Assembly: GCF_036711975.1 (NCBI RefSeq) | Contig: NC_091972.1 | Coordinates: forward strand, 11,723,001-11,787,000 | Reading direction: 5' to 3' | Length of the DNA stretch: 64,000 nt | DNA from: Onthophagus taurus | Lineage: Eukaryota; Arthropoda; Insecta; Coleoptera; Scarabaeidae | Shown: one piece after another, positions 12,001 through 23,300 of the stretch | How the letters are laid out: every line of letters starts with the position of its first letter | Numbering within the stretch: position 1 is the first letter of the stretch | Translations under genes and position numbers: made by a program | Notes under the pieces: generated by a model | Seen by the model: the letters and a program-made list of their open reading frames with translations, nothing else | What the model was told of the DNA's origin: nothing | The model's database searches: none

Positions 12001-15000
12001 CAAAACGGTAAAACATACAATCCAAATCTCATAAATAATTTCATGAAAATAAAACAAATCTCAGGTTGCTAAGACATTACAATGAAAAACGTTTGAAAAA
12101 AATTATTATGATCATATTTATGTTGTAATTATTTGAGTTTTGGCAGATTTTGTAATCCTTTTGTGGATTTCTATGTATTTCTTGTTGTCTTTGTGCATTT
12201 TCTTCTTTCCACCATCCAAGTTAGGATTTTGCAATCATCCATTTTTATTTTGCTCTCTACACCTGAGTCCTCTTCTTGCACTTCATGTATTACTCTTTTA
12301 AATACCTGTTACTGGTACTCTATTGTTTCAGTGCAATTTTTTTCTTGTTTGAATCTTTCAGATTCTCGGCAAATATGAGATAAGTAGTCGGCAGTAATGT
12401 GAGCTAAGACGGCAATTTTTCACGTTGTAGATTTCGCAGCTACTGCTTCTTGGATAGAATATAGCCGGAATGCTAAAGCTAAGGATGAGCAACTTTACGT
12501 CTCCCAAAATAAGAACCCTCAAAACACTACGCTGAACGGTTGAGCTCCAGGCTTAGTCCATCAGTTTCATTCGCCATGTCTCCGATTTTAACGCAGATTA
12601 CCTAGTTGTTAATCCGTAACTTTTATAAAATGTCAGGAGTGACTTATACAGCGTTGCCAACCTATGCCACCAAATATTAGTAGGTATAGTAAGAAAACGG
12701 CAGATTTAAATAGTATGTTTCTGTAAGATAATTAACAATGAATACGACTACCGAGTTGGTTTGCACGTGCCACCAAGACTTTTGCGTTTTAATTTTATGT
12801 TTTTTATCCCAACAGTACGTTCCAATGCCTTTCAGTCCTCTGCTGAAGAATGGCAAGGTTCTTTCAGCATACTGTGTTGATCTCGTCGAGCGAGTTGTTA
12901 TAAAAGCGCTAATTTGTTAATATGTTCGTGTTCCTTTAACCTTCGAGCGGGCGCGCTGTTATAAAATTTATCACAATCTTCGTTTTTTTAATATATTTCC
13001 TTATATAATGCATTTGAAACGATTTAACGCTAATGTATTCGTGTAACCATGTATTTTGAACATTACGATGAGAAAATAAAAAAAAAAAAACTATTGTCGT
13101 CGTTTTTATGGCAAAAAAAGGTGTAAAAGATAAGAAATTTACACATTAATTGCTGATTGATAAGGCCGTATTTATATTATGGGATGAATTTATGGTGTAA
13201 ATGTATTATAAACACGTTTCGAGTCATATGTGAAAGTTTTCGGGTTGTTTGCAGACTTTAGAAAAATACAGGTCCGTAATGAAAGTTTTGTCGGAATCGG
13301 AATTTTTTGCTTCATCTTTTCAATATTTCAATCTTTTCAATTTTTTCGTTAGTTTGTATAAAAATTCAATATATTCAAAGGTTTTTTGCGTGTAAATAAG
13401 AGGTCTGTTGGGACCGGAAACTAAATTTTAAAACGCCATGAGGGTTTGTTTGCACAGGCCGTATTTATTTTTTACGAGTTATTTCCGATTAGTTTTTATG
13501 AGTAGGTAATTTGGAGGATTTCGGGGTATATTTAGAATACGGTTGTCAATGTATAAGTTTAGAGATCTACGTTATAGTCATTGTGTAAAGTGTCGTTGGA
13601 GCGAAAAGAAGTCTTTCTATTCAAAAGTTTTTCTGTTGAAAAAAATATTGAGTGTGTTAAAATATAATAGATAAATGATGGCAGCACAAGAAATATTATC
13701 TAAAAGTGACATTGAAAACAACATTCAAGGACTATTTGATAAACCGCAAAAAGAAGAAGAAGATAGTGAAGCCGGAAGTGATTTGAGTGATGAAGAAATT
13801 GAAGTAAATAATTTTGACAGCGCATCTGAAGAGGATAATTCTTCTGGAGAGGATGAAGAAAGCATTGAGACATGTATTGAAGATTTTTATGTTGGAAAAG
13901 ACAATGTCAGCATGTGGAAAAGAACAAAATACGCAAAATCAAGTCGAACTAAAAATATTAACATAATAAAAGAAGTTTCAGGTCCTACTTGTGGTGTAAA
14001 AAATGTAAGTGAATTAGAACTATTTCAAAAAATTATCGATACTATAATGCTTGAAAATATCGTGGCACATACAAATACTTATATAGAATCTCTGAGATCA
14101 AATCGTGATTACACACGAAGCAGAGATATCAAAGATACCAACATAAACGAATTATTGGCTTATTTGGGTATACTTTTCTTAATAGGAATTAAAAAGTCAC
14201 ATTTTGCCAATGTAAAAGAAATTTGGAGCACCGATGGAACAGGTATTCAAATGGTTAGAGCAGTGATGAGCTACAAACGATTTTTGTTTTTAACTCGATC
14301 TCTCCGCTTTGATGATAAAGTTACAAGAATCGATAGGCGTAAAACTGACAAATTGGCAGCTATTCGGTGTTTCTTCGAGAAATTTCTAGAAAACAGCCAA
14401 GCTTGTTTCAAGTTAGGTGAATTCGTCACAATAGACGAAATGTTGCATCCTTTCCGAGGTAGATGTGCATGGATACAGTATATTCCAAGCAAACCCGCCA
14501 AATATGGGATAAAAATGTATGCACTTTGCGACGCGAAAACTTTTTATACGTACAACTTAGAAATTTATTGCGGCAAGCAACCAGATGGTCCGTATATGTT
14601 ATCTAACAAACCGATGGATATTGTAAAGCGATTGGTAAAACCAATAGAAGATTCAAACAGAAACGTTACTATACCAGCGTAGCTCTAGCAGATTATTTAC
14701 TACAGAAGAAATTAACACTGACTGGAACAATAAAAAAGAATAAACGAGAAATCCCATCAGCATTTTTACCAAATAAAACTCGCGTCGTTTCATCGACGTT
14801 ATTTGGATTTCAAAAAAATAAAATGTTGACATCTTATGTTCCACGCAAAAATAAAGCCGTTATTTTACTTTCCACTATGCACGATGATGATAAAATTAAT
14901 ACAGCTACAAATAAACCAGATATAATCATAGATTATAATTCAACAAAAGGTGGAGTTGACACAGTGGATAAATTGTGTGCCACTTACACGGTAACTCGCA

Positions 15001-17105
15001 TTACTAAAAGATGGCCATGTGTGATCTTTTTTAATTTGTTAAATATTGCTGGTATAAATGCGTACGTTTTATATTCGTTTTCACAAGCAAATGTGGCAAA
15101 CTCTCGCAGAATTTTTTTAAAAAATCTATCATTTAGTTTGATGAAACCTCAGTTACAGTACAGATCAACCAATAAAACACTACCAGCCGATATAGCAATA
15201 TTTTTAAGACATTACTCCCAACCCATAGTAGAAAAGGATAGTACCGAACAACCCTCAGCGAAACGTGGACATTGTCCTTCATGTATAAAACAGAAAATTC
15301 GCACAACAGCATCAATGAAATGTTCCAAATGTCTTTCATTCACTTGTAAGAAACATTCCGTGGTAGATATAATTTGTTTAGAATGTAAAAATGAATCGGA
15401 TTCAAATTAAAACATAAAATATTTAACAAAATCGCAACAACCTTGATGTAAAATATAAATGCGTGAGTTTTTTAATAATTTATTTGTTTTTTAATATTTA
15501 CTTATTATTTTATTTGTTTTTTTATTAGTTGTTAATGTTTTGATTTTTAAAAATGAATTCATTTCATTGATTTCATTTTATGTTACAGTTGTTTAATACA
15601 TATTAAATACTTCTACTCTAGTAAAATGTGTGTTTTTTTAATAACCTAATACTTATTAATGCGAACCCGTTGTCATAAAATTTATAACACGCATCCGCTT
15701 TTGTTATAAAATCGAGCGCGCCCGCTTGAAAATTGATACGGACCTGTGTTATAAATTTTATACACAGCGCGCCCGCTCGTGTTACAAAATCGAGCGCGCC
15801 CGCTCGAAGGTTAAGATTAAGTTTGACCTTAGGTTTAGGTTTTGTTTAAATTATAGATACAGTATAATTGGGTTTGTCCCGTTCTGTATTCATCAATAAA
15901 TAAATAAATAAAGTCGTAAATTGTTGTTTGATACAAGGACGGTAGAATCTAAGAAGATTGCTACATCCTAGGAACAGGTTTACAGCTCATTGGCCCTTTC
16001 GTGACGTCACGCATGGATAGGCAACTACTTTCACACTTTGATTTTATTCTTGTTTTGTAATATTGTTAGTTTGAGACTTAAGATTCATAATATATGCATC
16101 TCTTAAGACAGCTATAAACATTCTGTAAATATAAAATAAAGTAAATTTGTATTGGTGATTTTATGCCATTTTAAATTGGTAGTTCTGAAATGAAAATTTG
16201 ACATGAAAATAATGTCAAATTAATTAAATTTCATTAAAAAAAAATGTTGCCACTAAATATGTAATTGATTATTAAAACTAATTTTAAATAAAATTTAACG
16301 TTAACAATGGAAGTTGAACTTGAAGTAACAGATCATGGAGAAATAGAACAGGAAGCTGATACTGATGCAATGGAGTCAAAAGGTGCAAAACATCCTGCTG
16401 ATAAACACCACACAACAAATAGCAACACTGAAACGGAAGCAACAAATTGGAGCAATTGTTCATATCGCAATTTATTTACTAGCTTTATCATTGCAATATT
16501 TGGAATGATTATTGGTAAATTTATGTTATAAAGAAAGTATTATGATTTATTTTTGTATAAAATAAAACAATAAAGAATTATATTTAGAGGTGCTAAAAAC
16601 TTACGTTATGGTTTTATTTTTAATCATTTCTGGATGTATTGTGGATAATGTGTGTTCAAAATCTCTTTGGTGATGATCAAACCTTTTTAATTTAGGGTCA
16701 TAGATATGACCAACATCCACTACAATATCACAAGTACCCAAAACCTTATTAAGAAATACAAAAAATTAATTTAATAACCAAAACATTTTGTAGAAACTTA
16801 CATTTGGATCTCTAGTTCGTATAATTTCAGCATCTTCATACTCAGGTAGTTGTTTTAACATAAAACAAGCCAGAGCTTCGTCGCAATGGAAAATACCATC
16901 GTGGGTACCGATTCTTTTTAAAACTCGAGGGCTTAAACTATCATTTGCCATCGTATTAAATCTTAAATTACAATTTAAATTTTTCTTTTAAATTAAGTAA
17001 TGATTTTTTATACGAAGTTGATATTTAAAGTTGTTCTTACCCGTTCCATATATTTTCGACGAGTTTTGCGGGAATACTAAGCACGTTTTCCGAAAATGTT
17101 GCCAT
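9066..17105 (-). CDS. MYG1: MYG1 exonuclease (UPF0160 family)
   Basis: Five exons on the minus strand: 17105-17041, 16961-16802, 16744-16605, 9865-9296 and 9240-9066. They total 1110 nt and 369 residues, close to human MYG1. Family signatures are clear: [49 protein letters not shown] (DHH-type metal site), [41 protein letters not shown] and [16 protein letters not shown]1 is a DHH-family 3'-5' RNA exonuclease of nucleolus and mitochondria that couples processing of pre-rRNA and mitochondrial RNA. The first exon ([20 protein letters not shown]) is predicted from an ATG and good splice sites; it could supply a mitochondrial presequence. A shorter form could start at Met in exon 2 ([15 protein letters not shown]). 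Intron 3 is 6.7 kb and packed with mobile elements; the exons look intact. Confidence 0.95.
10030..10810 (+). mobile_element. Penelope-like retroelement fossil (reverse transcriptase part)
   Basis: Inside MYG1 intron 3. The first part reads like the N-terminal region of Penelope-like reverse transcriptases ([10 protein letters not shown], later [15 protein letters not shown]). The second part reads [16 protein letters not shown] and [16 protein letters not shown], matching the VP...T...L...CL..TYF.F.GEFY.Q motif of this family. It is a partial, clearly broken old copy; I could not place its ends. Confidence 0.7.
11311..11909. mobile_element. Non-autonomous element with about 62-bp inverted ends
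   Basis: The left end 11311-11372 (AAATGGTCATTTCAGGTAAA, then TTGCCTAGTCAGATACTGTC) matches the reverse complement of 11848-11909 (AAATGGTTGTTTCAGTTAAA, then TTCCTAGTCAGATACTATC). Shorter TTTGCCTAG or TTTGCCTGG words recur inside both halves. Total length is about 600 bp. No transposase frame is evident. The superfamily is unknown and the target duplication is unclear. Confidence 0.65.
12425..12540 (+). mobile_element. Short piggyBac-derived transposase scrap
   Basis: One frame reads [20 protein letters not shown], resembling the N-terminal part of the transposase core in PGBD-type proteins (..N.W..YRRD....). Too short for more than a tentative call. It lies 400 bp upstream of the piggyBac element and belongs to a different lineage by sequence. 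Confidence 0.4.
13675..15410 (+). pseudogene. piggyBac transposase, disrupted
   Basis: Two adjoining reading frames cover the whole transposase: 13675-14682 (335 residues) and about 14683-15410. The acidic N-terminus ([17 protein letters not shown]) is followed by the DDE-like core. The first catalytic Asp is in [15 protein letters not shown] and the third is in [11 protein letters not shown]. At about 14670 the sequence goes from RNVT directly to [10 protein letters not shown], lacking about 13 bases and with them the TDNW motif that carries the second catalytic Asp; this also shifts the frame. After this the [20 protein letters not shown] and [10 protein letters not shown] blocks are intact. 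The end is a cysteine/histidine-rich domain ([24 protein letters not shown]), the usual piggyBac C-terminal zinc-binding module. Confidence 0.93.
15714..15810 (-). repeat. Three copies of the piggyBac end motif at the right terminus
   Basis: AGCGCGCCCGCT occurs at about 15714, 15766 and 15793, each next to an A/T-rich TTATAAA-like stretch. The left end has only one copy. Repeated subterminal motifs are where piggyBac transposases bind, so these are probably transposase-binding sites with an asymmetric arrangement. Confidence 0.7.
16307..16531 (+). CDS. Small acidic protein with C-terminal membrane anchor, nested in MYG1 intron
   Basis: A 74-residue frame. Residues 1-52 are polar and acidic ([20 protein letters not shown]); the last 20 ([19 protein letters not shown]) form one hydrophobic helix ending at the C-terminus, the layout of a tail-anchored protein. 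AATAAA at 16561-16566 lies 30 bases after the stop. The frame is antisense to MYG1, ending 73 bases from the donor of MYG1 exon 3. It shares the design, though no clear sequence identity, with the 117-residue protein at 8315. I do not recognise the family. The poly(A) signal and architecture favour a real gene; an untranslated or chance frame is possible. Confidence 0.5.
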   Translation: MEVELEVTDHGEIEQEADTDAMESKGAKHPADKHHTTNSNTETEATNWSNCSYRNLFTSFIIAIFGMIIGKFML

Positions 17106-17509
17106 ACGGACAAATTTGAACATAACCTCACTTTCACTGTTATCAATGAAAATTAACTTTGATTTGTGACAGATAGTTACCTTTTGTATCGACAATTTAG
17201 ATTAATTAAATTTATTATTAAAATTGAACGTAATTACATTTAAATGATTTTATTGTATTTACTCTTTCATTGATTTATGTGTAGATTATAAAGCAAAAAT
17301 ATGTGATTATTTAAATTTTAATTAATCATTATTGCGACATCTAAACAAACTACAACTAACTACTATTAGTCATATTGGTTGCATACCAACTTTAAAAATT
17401 AAATTTGTTAAAACCCTAACAGAAAACCCTGCAAATTATCAATTACGTTTTTTTGATGTACTGGAAGACATTCGTGTTCCGAAGCAAGATAGATGTTAAG
17501 CGCTTGTAT

Positions 17510-18075
17510 ATGTAGATAGAGGCGTGCAAATGGTTGATCAAGGACAACCTAGGGTGATCTCTAGGTTAGGACACATCAACAAATCCTACCTCCTCGTCCA
17601 CGTCGTGCACCCTAACGGAGGAGGATGAGGGCGAGTTTCCGGCGCCTTAAAACCGGAACAAATCGGCTAAGAAAGGGTAACCCCTACAGAAGTGTGTCTG
17701 GTACTACAGGTTGGGGGGTTAGACTATAGGTTAAAAACCCATAGCCTTCCGATAGGAAACGACTTAGGCAACTAAAAACGCCTAAAGAGTACTCGAGTCT
17801 AAAATACAGTGTGTTAATTAATTATCGTATGATGACGTCGGGTCATCATTGCAAGTATGCAATCAATATCACAGTATTGGCATTGTAATGCGCAAATCGC
17901 GATATTGGTTGCATACTTGCAATGATGACGTCGGGTACGATAATTAATTAACACATTGTAGACCAACGCAGGCTACCGAGAAGATCCAGAAAGAGAAGGC
18001 AGAGATCCCATGGATGGATGGGGAAAGAAACTGAAGGAGCTCAAGGCTCGGAGCGAGCTGAAGCACCATTAAAAG
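17510..18075. mobile_element. GC-richer repeat relic, probably ends of a non-LTR element
   Basis: Base composition changes sharply (GGAGGAGGATGAGGGCGAG, TTTCCGGCGCCTTAAAACCG), unlike the surrounding intergenic DNA. The right part (GGAAAGAAACTGAAGGAGC, AAGGCTCGGAGC) resembles a 3' tail ending in AAAAGAAGAAA. The interior is too short for an open frame, so it is an internally deleted copy or a composite. The family is not certain. A MITE is inserted in it. Confidence 0.4.
17807..17958. mobile_element. 152-bp foldback MITE with TA target duplication
   Basis: TA at 17805-17806 is followed by CAGTGTGTTAATTAATTATC. The right end is the reverse complement starting CAATGTGTTAATTAATTATC, followed by TA at 17959-17960. 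The arms pair over most of the element, including a GATGACGTCGGG block, leaving about 30 unpaired central bases. TA duplication and ends suggest a Tc1/mariner-type MITE. Confidence 0.8.
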
Positions 18076-18376
18076 AAGAAATTATGTAGATAGATGTTCA
18101 TATTAGATAATAGGTAATGTTATTTTGAAAAATAATCATGTCGTGTTAGTCGTTTGCACCATTTTTGCTATGATCCGCTACACAGGTTACTTTCATCTAC
18201 TTCTGAACAGTGTAAAACATCATTCTTGGTTGTTACTTCCTAGACTTTGTACACCAGCACAAAAATCAAGAACTTTTCATCTATTTAAATCAATATCTGC
18301 ATCTTAATCATCACATTCCTCCCGCAAATGAGTTCTACAATCATAACGGACTTAATATTAAAGTCGCAGCCGATTA

Positions 18377-18601
18377 TTAAATTCCGTAGCCATACCATAC
18401 GAGTGGAAGACGATTATGGGGGTCATTCCGAATGATTTTCACCATCTCACTATCTGAATATTGTGGTAACAAGTCAGCATTGACGTCTTTAGGTGTAGAT
18501 TCGAAGGCTTTCATGGACGGTGAAATCAGAAATAAAAGCATAAAAGTGACAAAATCGCTTCCTACCACAAGGAGTTTCCTTTTCATCGAAGTTAAGACCA
18601 T
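18377..18601 (-). CDS. Possible small secreted peptide
   Basis: A 74-residue frame. After two candidate starts (Met1 and Met6, MKRKLLVVGSDF), a hydrophobic run (FVTFMLLFLISPSMKAF) looks like a signal peptide. The remainder is about 43 residues, ending RLPLVWYGYGI before a TAA. There are no dibasic sites or cysteines, so it is not a typical neuropeptide or disulfide-rich toxin. Upstream bases carry no clear TATA box and no intron is obvious. I do not recognise it; it may be a chance frame or one exon of something larger. Confidence 0.25.
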   Translation of the reverse strand: MVLTSMKRKLLVVGSDFVTFMLLFLISPSMKAFESTPKDVNADLLPQYSDSEMVKIIRNDPHNRLPLVWYGYGI

Positions 18602-19019
18602 AAGGCATTTCCTAACTTCTCAAGATCTTTAGAAGAAGATGCTTTAAATGGTCTAAACACTATTCCTTAAACTCAACTTCTGCCTTGATTGGAAAAAATC
18701 ACTCAATATCTCATATTTGAATTCATTTTAAACAATTTTATCGATATGATCAATATAGATTCAAAATAATAATTTTATTATGACCTGTAACTTGCAACAA
18801 TTCATAATTAATATTTTGAATATGAATGAACCACCCGTAAAAATGTAATCATATTTTATGTATTTAGATTTTTTTACCATTGTTTACAGGAAGCGTGTAT
18901 TTACTTATTGATTGTCATAAAAGCATCGTTAAGTTAACGAAGCTCGTTATGGACTATTATAAAAAAATATCTACATGCATTATCGCCTAGATTTGCATTA
19001 TTATCACCGATTTTTCGGC

Positions 19020-19026
19020 TATAAAT
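19020..19026 (+). promoter_or_regulatory. TATA box of the chymotrypsin-like protease
   Basis: TATAAAT lies 103 bases before the start codon. This leaves room for a transcription start about 30 bases downstream and a 75-base leader. Confidence 0.5.
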
Positions 19027-19128
19027 TAAACTTTTTAACATGTACCTATTCAGTGTCTAATAATCTTCACATTCAAAAAGACTTGTGTTTCCCCCAAATC
19101 CTCCAAAACGAAATAATTAAAACGAAAA

Positions 19129-20155
19129 ATGTTTTTATTATACTTGATTTGTCTTCTTATTAAGGTAATTTTTGTTATTTTGTTGATTACAAAATTTATT
19201 TATAATTTTTTTTAATTTAGATTGGTCAAATTTGGTCAGAAGAAAATGTATCCGCGATTGTTGTTGATTTAAAAACGGATTCTTTACCTGATCCTTTCGA
19301 GGTACTTTAATTTATATTACTAATTTAACTTAAAAACATTAATTTTTAGATTGATTTTTCAAAATCGAATGAAATCGACTCTGATTTCAAAGGAAAAGAT
19401 TTAAAAGTTATAGGAGGACTTGAAGCTTCTCGTAATTTATTCCCATTTCAATCAGCTTTATACCTAACTTTTAAGGACGGGACAACAAGTTTTTGTGGAG
19501 GATCGATTATTTCAACAAATTATATTTTAACAGCTGCACATTGCGTTTTGAAGTAATTATTCATTCTATTTTAATGATTTGATTGTTATATTTTCTTTGT
19601 AGCACATTTTCTCTCCTTGTTGTTGTTGGAACAACCGATCTTAATTCGAACGTTAACACCCAACAAAGAATATACGCTAAAAGATATGTTTATCATCATC
19701 AATATAACACCGAGACGTTATCTAACGATATAGCTCTTTTACTTCTTGCAAAACCGATCGATTTCAACGAAGCTGTTTTACCGATTAATTTACCAACAGT
19801 GGAAGACACGAAATATTCTTATGAAAATTTAAAAGTTACCGTAATAGGATGGGGCAAAACGAGAGATAATGGATCAATAGTACCAAGATTGCGATATTTA
19901 AACACTCAAGTTTTACCAAATTCAAATTGTAAATTCTATTTTCCTTCTGTTACATCCTCAAATATTTGTACAAATGGATATTTAAACGTTGGATCATGTC
20001 ATGGTGATAGTGGCTCGCCTTTAATTTATGGAAATAAACAAATTGGGATAGTTTCGTTTGGTAGTAACACATGCAGTGCTGGATTTCCTTCTGTATATAC
20101 AAGAGTTAGTTCTTATTTAGGTTGGATTAATCAATACGCCTCGTTTGATTATTAA
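19129..20155 (+). CDS. Chymotrypsin-like S1 serine protease
   Basis: Four exons: 19129-19164, 19221-19301, 19350-19552 and 19603-20155. They total 873 nt, 290 residues. Exon 1 is a signal peptide (MFLLYLICLLIK). A propeptide of about 55 residues precedes K|VIGG. The triad is His in LTAAHC, Asp in NDIALLLL and Ser in GDSGSPL. The residue six before Ser is Gly (GSCHGDSG) rather than Asp, so the pocket is not trypsin-like; chymotrypsin- or elastase-like cleavage is expected. The propeptide is unusually long and acidic for a digestive enzyme. AATAAA at 20191-20196 ends the transcript. It converges with Nox5, the stop codons being 217 bases apart. Confidence 0.9.
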
Positions 20156-20372
20156 AATTGGTTAAAAGATTTTGTTGAGAATACTTGTTAAATAAATTAA
20201 TTGATCTAATATATTGTTTTTTTTTATTTTTTGAGAAATTATTTTACAAAAGATTAAATTTACAAAAAGCGAGCGAAACCCACATCGACCGAAAAATATT
20301 TACAATAAATACAAAAAACTACGAAGCAAAAATGCAAATGTACAATGCTTATTACTTTTTTATAATATTAAG

Positions 20373-23300
20373 TTAAAATACCTCTTTTCTAAAATTAAAA
20401 CCGTACTCATCACACTTCATCCTTAAAATTCTCGCTAAATTTGGTTTTCCACAATAAAATACTGTTACTTTCCCCTTTTTTTGGGTTGAAAGTTGGTTGA
20501 AGATTTTATCCCAATTCGGACGACCAGCGTTCGTTCTCGTTTTCAAACCTGTTATTAAATCACGTTTTTCCTAAATTAAGAAATAAAAACATTTGAGAAA
20601 ACCTTATTTATAATCATTCGAAATTGTTTTACTTTTTCGTGTAAAAGATCTAAAGCTAACTGCAAACCAACGGCTTTCATGTCATTTTTTTGCAAAGCAC
20701 TCGTAATGTACATATGCATTTCCAAAAATCTTTCCATAGCTTCGCCAAGTTCGGCTTGTCCAATTTCAAGTTCGGATAATAAATTTACGAACCACTCGAA
20801 AGCTTTTTGTGTTCTATTAATCCAAAAGAAATCTACCTAAAACAAGACCTTAAATTAATTCAAATATTAAATCAGGTAAAGATGCATTACTTTCTTAAGA
20901 TTCATAACACTTTGTGGTATCTCACTAGACCAACAATATTCGCATTTAGGACATTTGTGTCTCGCTTTTAAATATCGAATCATAATTGATCTTAAAATCG
21001 AAGCTGATGGTGTAACTCCGATGCCAGTTGCTATAAGCACAGCGTGTTGAGCTCTGAATATATGACTGGATGGAGCTCCGTATGGACCATCTAATAAAAT
21101 CTACAAGAAATTATATTATAGTTTCTTAATATTATAATGTTATAATAAATCGTGCATAAATAAAAATAATGTTTTTTTTAATGGCACATGATTTTGGTGT
21201 CTTAAAAAAAATAGAAATGATCAAAACGACATGAAACGAAAATGTGGTTTTAAAAACACATTTAAGACGACGAAAAGAACGAAAAGTCATCATGCTCATG
21301 ATCCTCATGCAAAAACGTTGATGGTGTCACCTCTGTTCCGTTTCCCAACGGTAATTCATTTTTGATGAACTCCAAACACAAGAGGTCTTCGCTGCTCTCA
21401 TTTGGACTTGGTCTTTCACTAATTGGCTAATAATTTTAATAATTATTTAATTAACATTTCTAATTAATTGTAATATTAGTTAGTATTATAAAATTCTGTA
21501 TAGTTTGATTATAATCGTCGAAATTTGACTTTTATTAGCTTAATTCAACTTCTTCTAATATTCAGAACAAAGTTTGCTACAACTTTTATACTAAAACTAT
21601 TTTTCTAAAACGTTCCGAATCACGTCAACAACAAAATGAAATTCCAAGATTTCTTCTAATATTCAACTTTTGAATTTCTCTCGATATTTATGCGTTTTGA
21701 GAGCAAAACAGTAAAACAGCAATATTGTTCAGAATAAAGGTTGCTACAACTTTTATACTAAAACTATTTTTCTAAAACGTTCCGAATAACGTCAACAACA
21801 AAATGAAATTCCAAGATTTCTTCTAATATTCAACTTTCGAATTTTTCTCGTTATTTATGCACTTGAGAGCAAAAGTGTAAAAGAGCAATATTGTTCAGAA
21901 CAAAGTTTGCTACCACTTTTATACTAAAACTATTTTTCTAAAACGTTCCGAATCACGTCAACAACAAAATGAAATTCCAAGATTTCTTCTAATATTGAAA
22001 TTTTGAATTTTTCTAGATATTTATGCATTTGATAGCAAAAGTATAAAAGAGCAATATTGTTCAGAATAAAGGTTGCTACAACTTTTATACTAAAACTATT
22101 TTTCTAAAACGTTCCGAATAACGTCAACAACAAAATGAAATTCCAAGATTTCTTCTAATATTCAACTTTCGAATTTTTCTCGTTATTTATGCACATGAGA
22201 GCAAAAGTGTAAAACAGCAATATTGTTCAAAACAAAGTTTGCTACAACTTTTATACTAAAACTATTTTTCTAAAACGTTCCGAATCACGTCAACAACAAA
22301 ATGAAATTCCAAGATTTCTTCTAATATTCAACTTTTGAATTTCTCTCGATATTTATGCGTTTTGAGAGCAAAACAGTGAAACAGCAATATTGTTCAGAAC
22401 AAAGTTTGCTACAACTTTTATACTAAAACTTTTTTTCTAAAACGTTCCGAATCAAGTCCTCTACCAACAACAAAATGAAATTCCAAGATTTCTTCTAATA
22501 TTCAAATATTGAATTTTTCTAGATATTTATGCATTTGATAGCAAAAGTGTAAAAGAGCAATATTGTTCAGAATAAAGGTTGCTACAACTTTTATACTAAA
22601 ACTATTTTTCTAAAACGTTCCGAATAACGTCAACAACAAAATGAAATTTCAAGATTTCTTCTAATATTCAACTTTCGAATTTTTCTCGTTATTTATGCAC
22701 TTGAGAGCAAAAGTGTAAAAGAGCAATATTGTTCAGAAGAAAGTTTGCTACAACTTTTATACTAAAACTATTTTTCTAAAACGTTCCGAATCACGTCAAC
22801 AACAAAATGAAATTCCAACATTTCTTCTAATAGTAAACTTTTGAATTTCTCTCGATATTTATGCGTTTTGAGAGCAAAACAGTAAAACAGCAATATTGTT
22901 CAGAACAAAGTTTGCTACAACTTTTATACTAAAACTTTTTTTCTAAAACGTTCCGAATCACGTCCTCTACCAACAACAAAATGAAATTCCAAGATTTTTC
23001 TAATATTCAAATTTTGAATTTTTCTAGATATTTATGCATTTGAGAGCAAAAGTGTAAAAGAGCAATATTGTTCAGAATAAAGTTTCTTACAACTTTTATA
23101 CCAAAAGTTTTTTCCTAAAACGCTCTGAATCCCGTCCTCTACCAACAACAAAATGAAAATCCAAAATTTCTTCTAATTTTTACCTTTTCGAAACTTTCGC
23201 GATATCTATGTATCTGATCGTGAGAGCAAAAGTGTAAAAGAGCAATATTGTTCAGAATAAAGTTTGCTACAACTTTTATAGTAAAAGTTTTTTCGTAAAA

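Larger units (their letters stand above)
12940..15810 (+). mobile_element. piggyBac-like DNA transposon, 2871 bp, TTAA-flanked
   Basis: Both ends are exact. TTAA at 12936-12939 precedes CCTTCGAGCGGGCGCGCT, and the reverse complement of that 18-mer ends at 15810 and is followed by TTAA at 15811-15814. The terminal repeats are GC-rich against an AT-rich interior. Perfect inverted ends, an intact target duplication and a nearly complete transposase indicate a recent insertion into MYG1 intron 3, antisense to MYG1. The transposase carries one disabling deletion, so this copy is non-autonomous, although the ends could still be acted on in trans. Confidence 0.95.
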
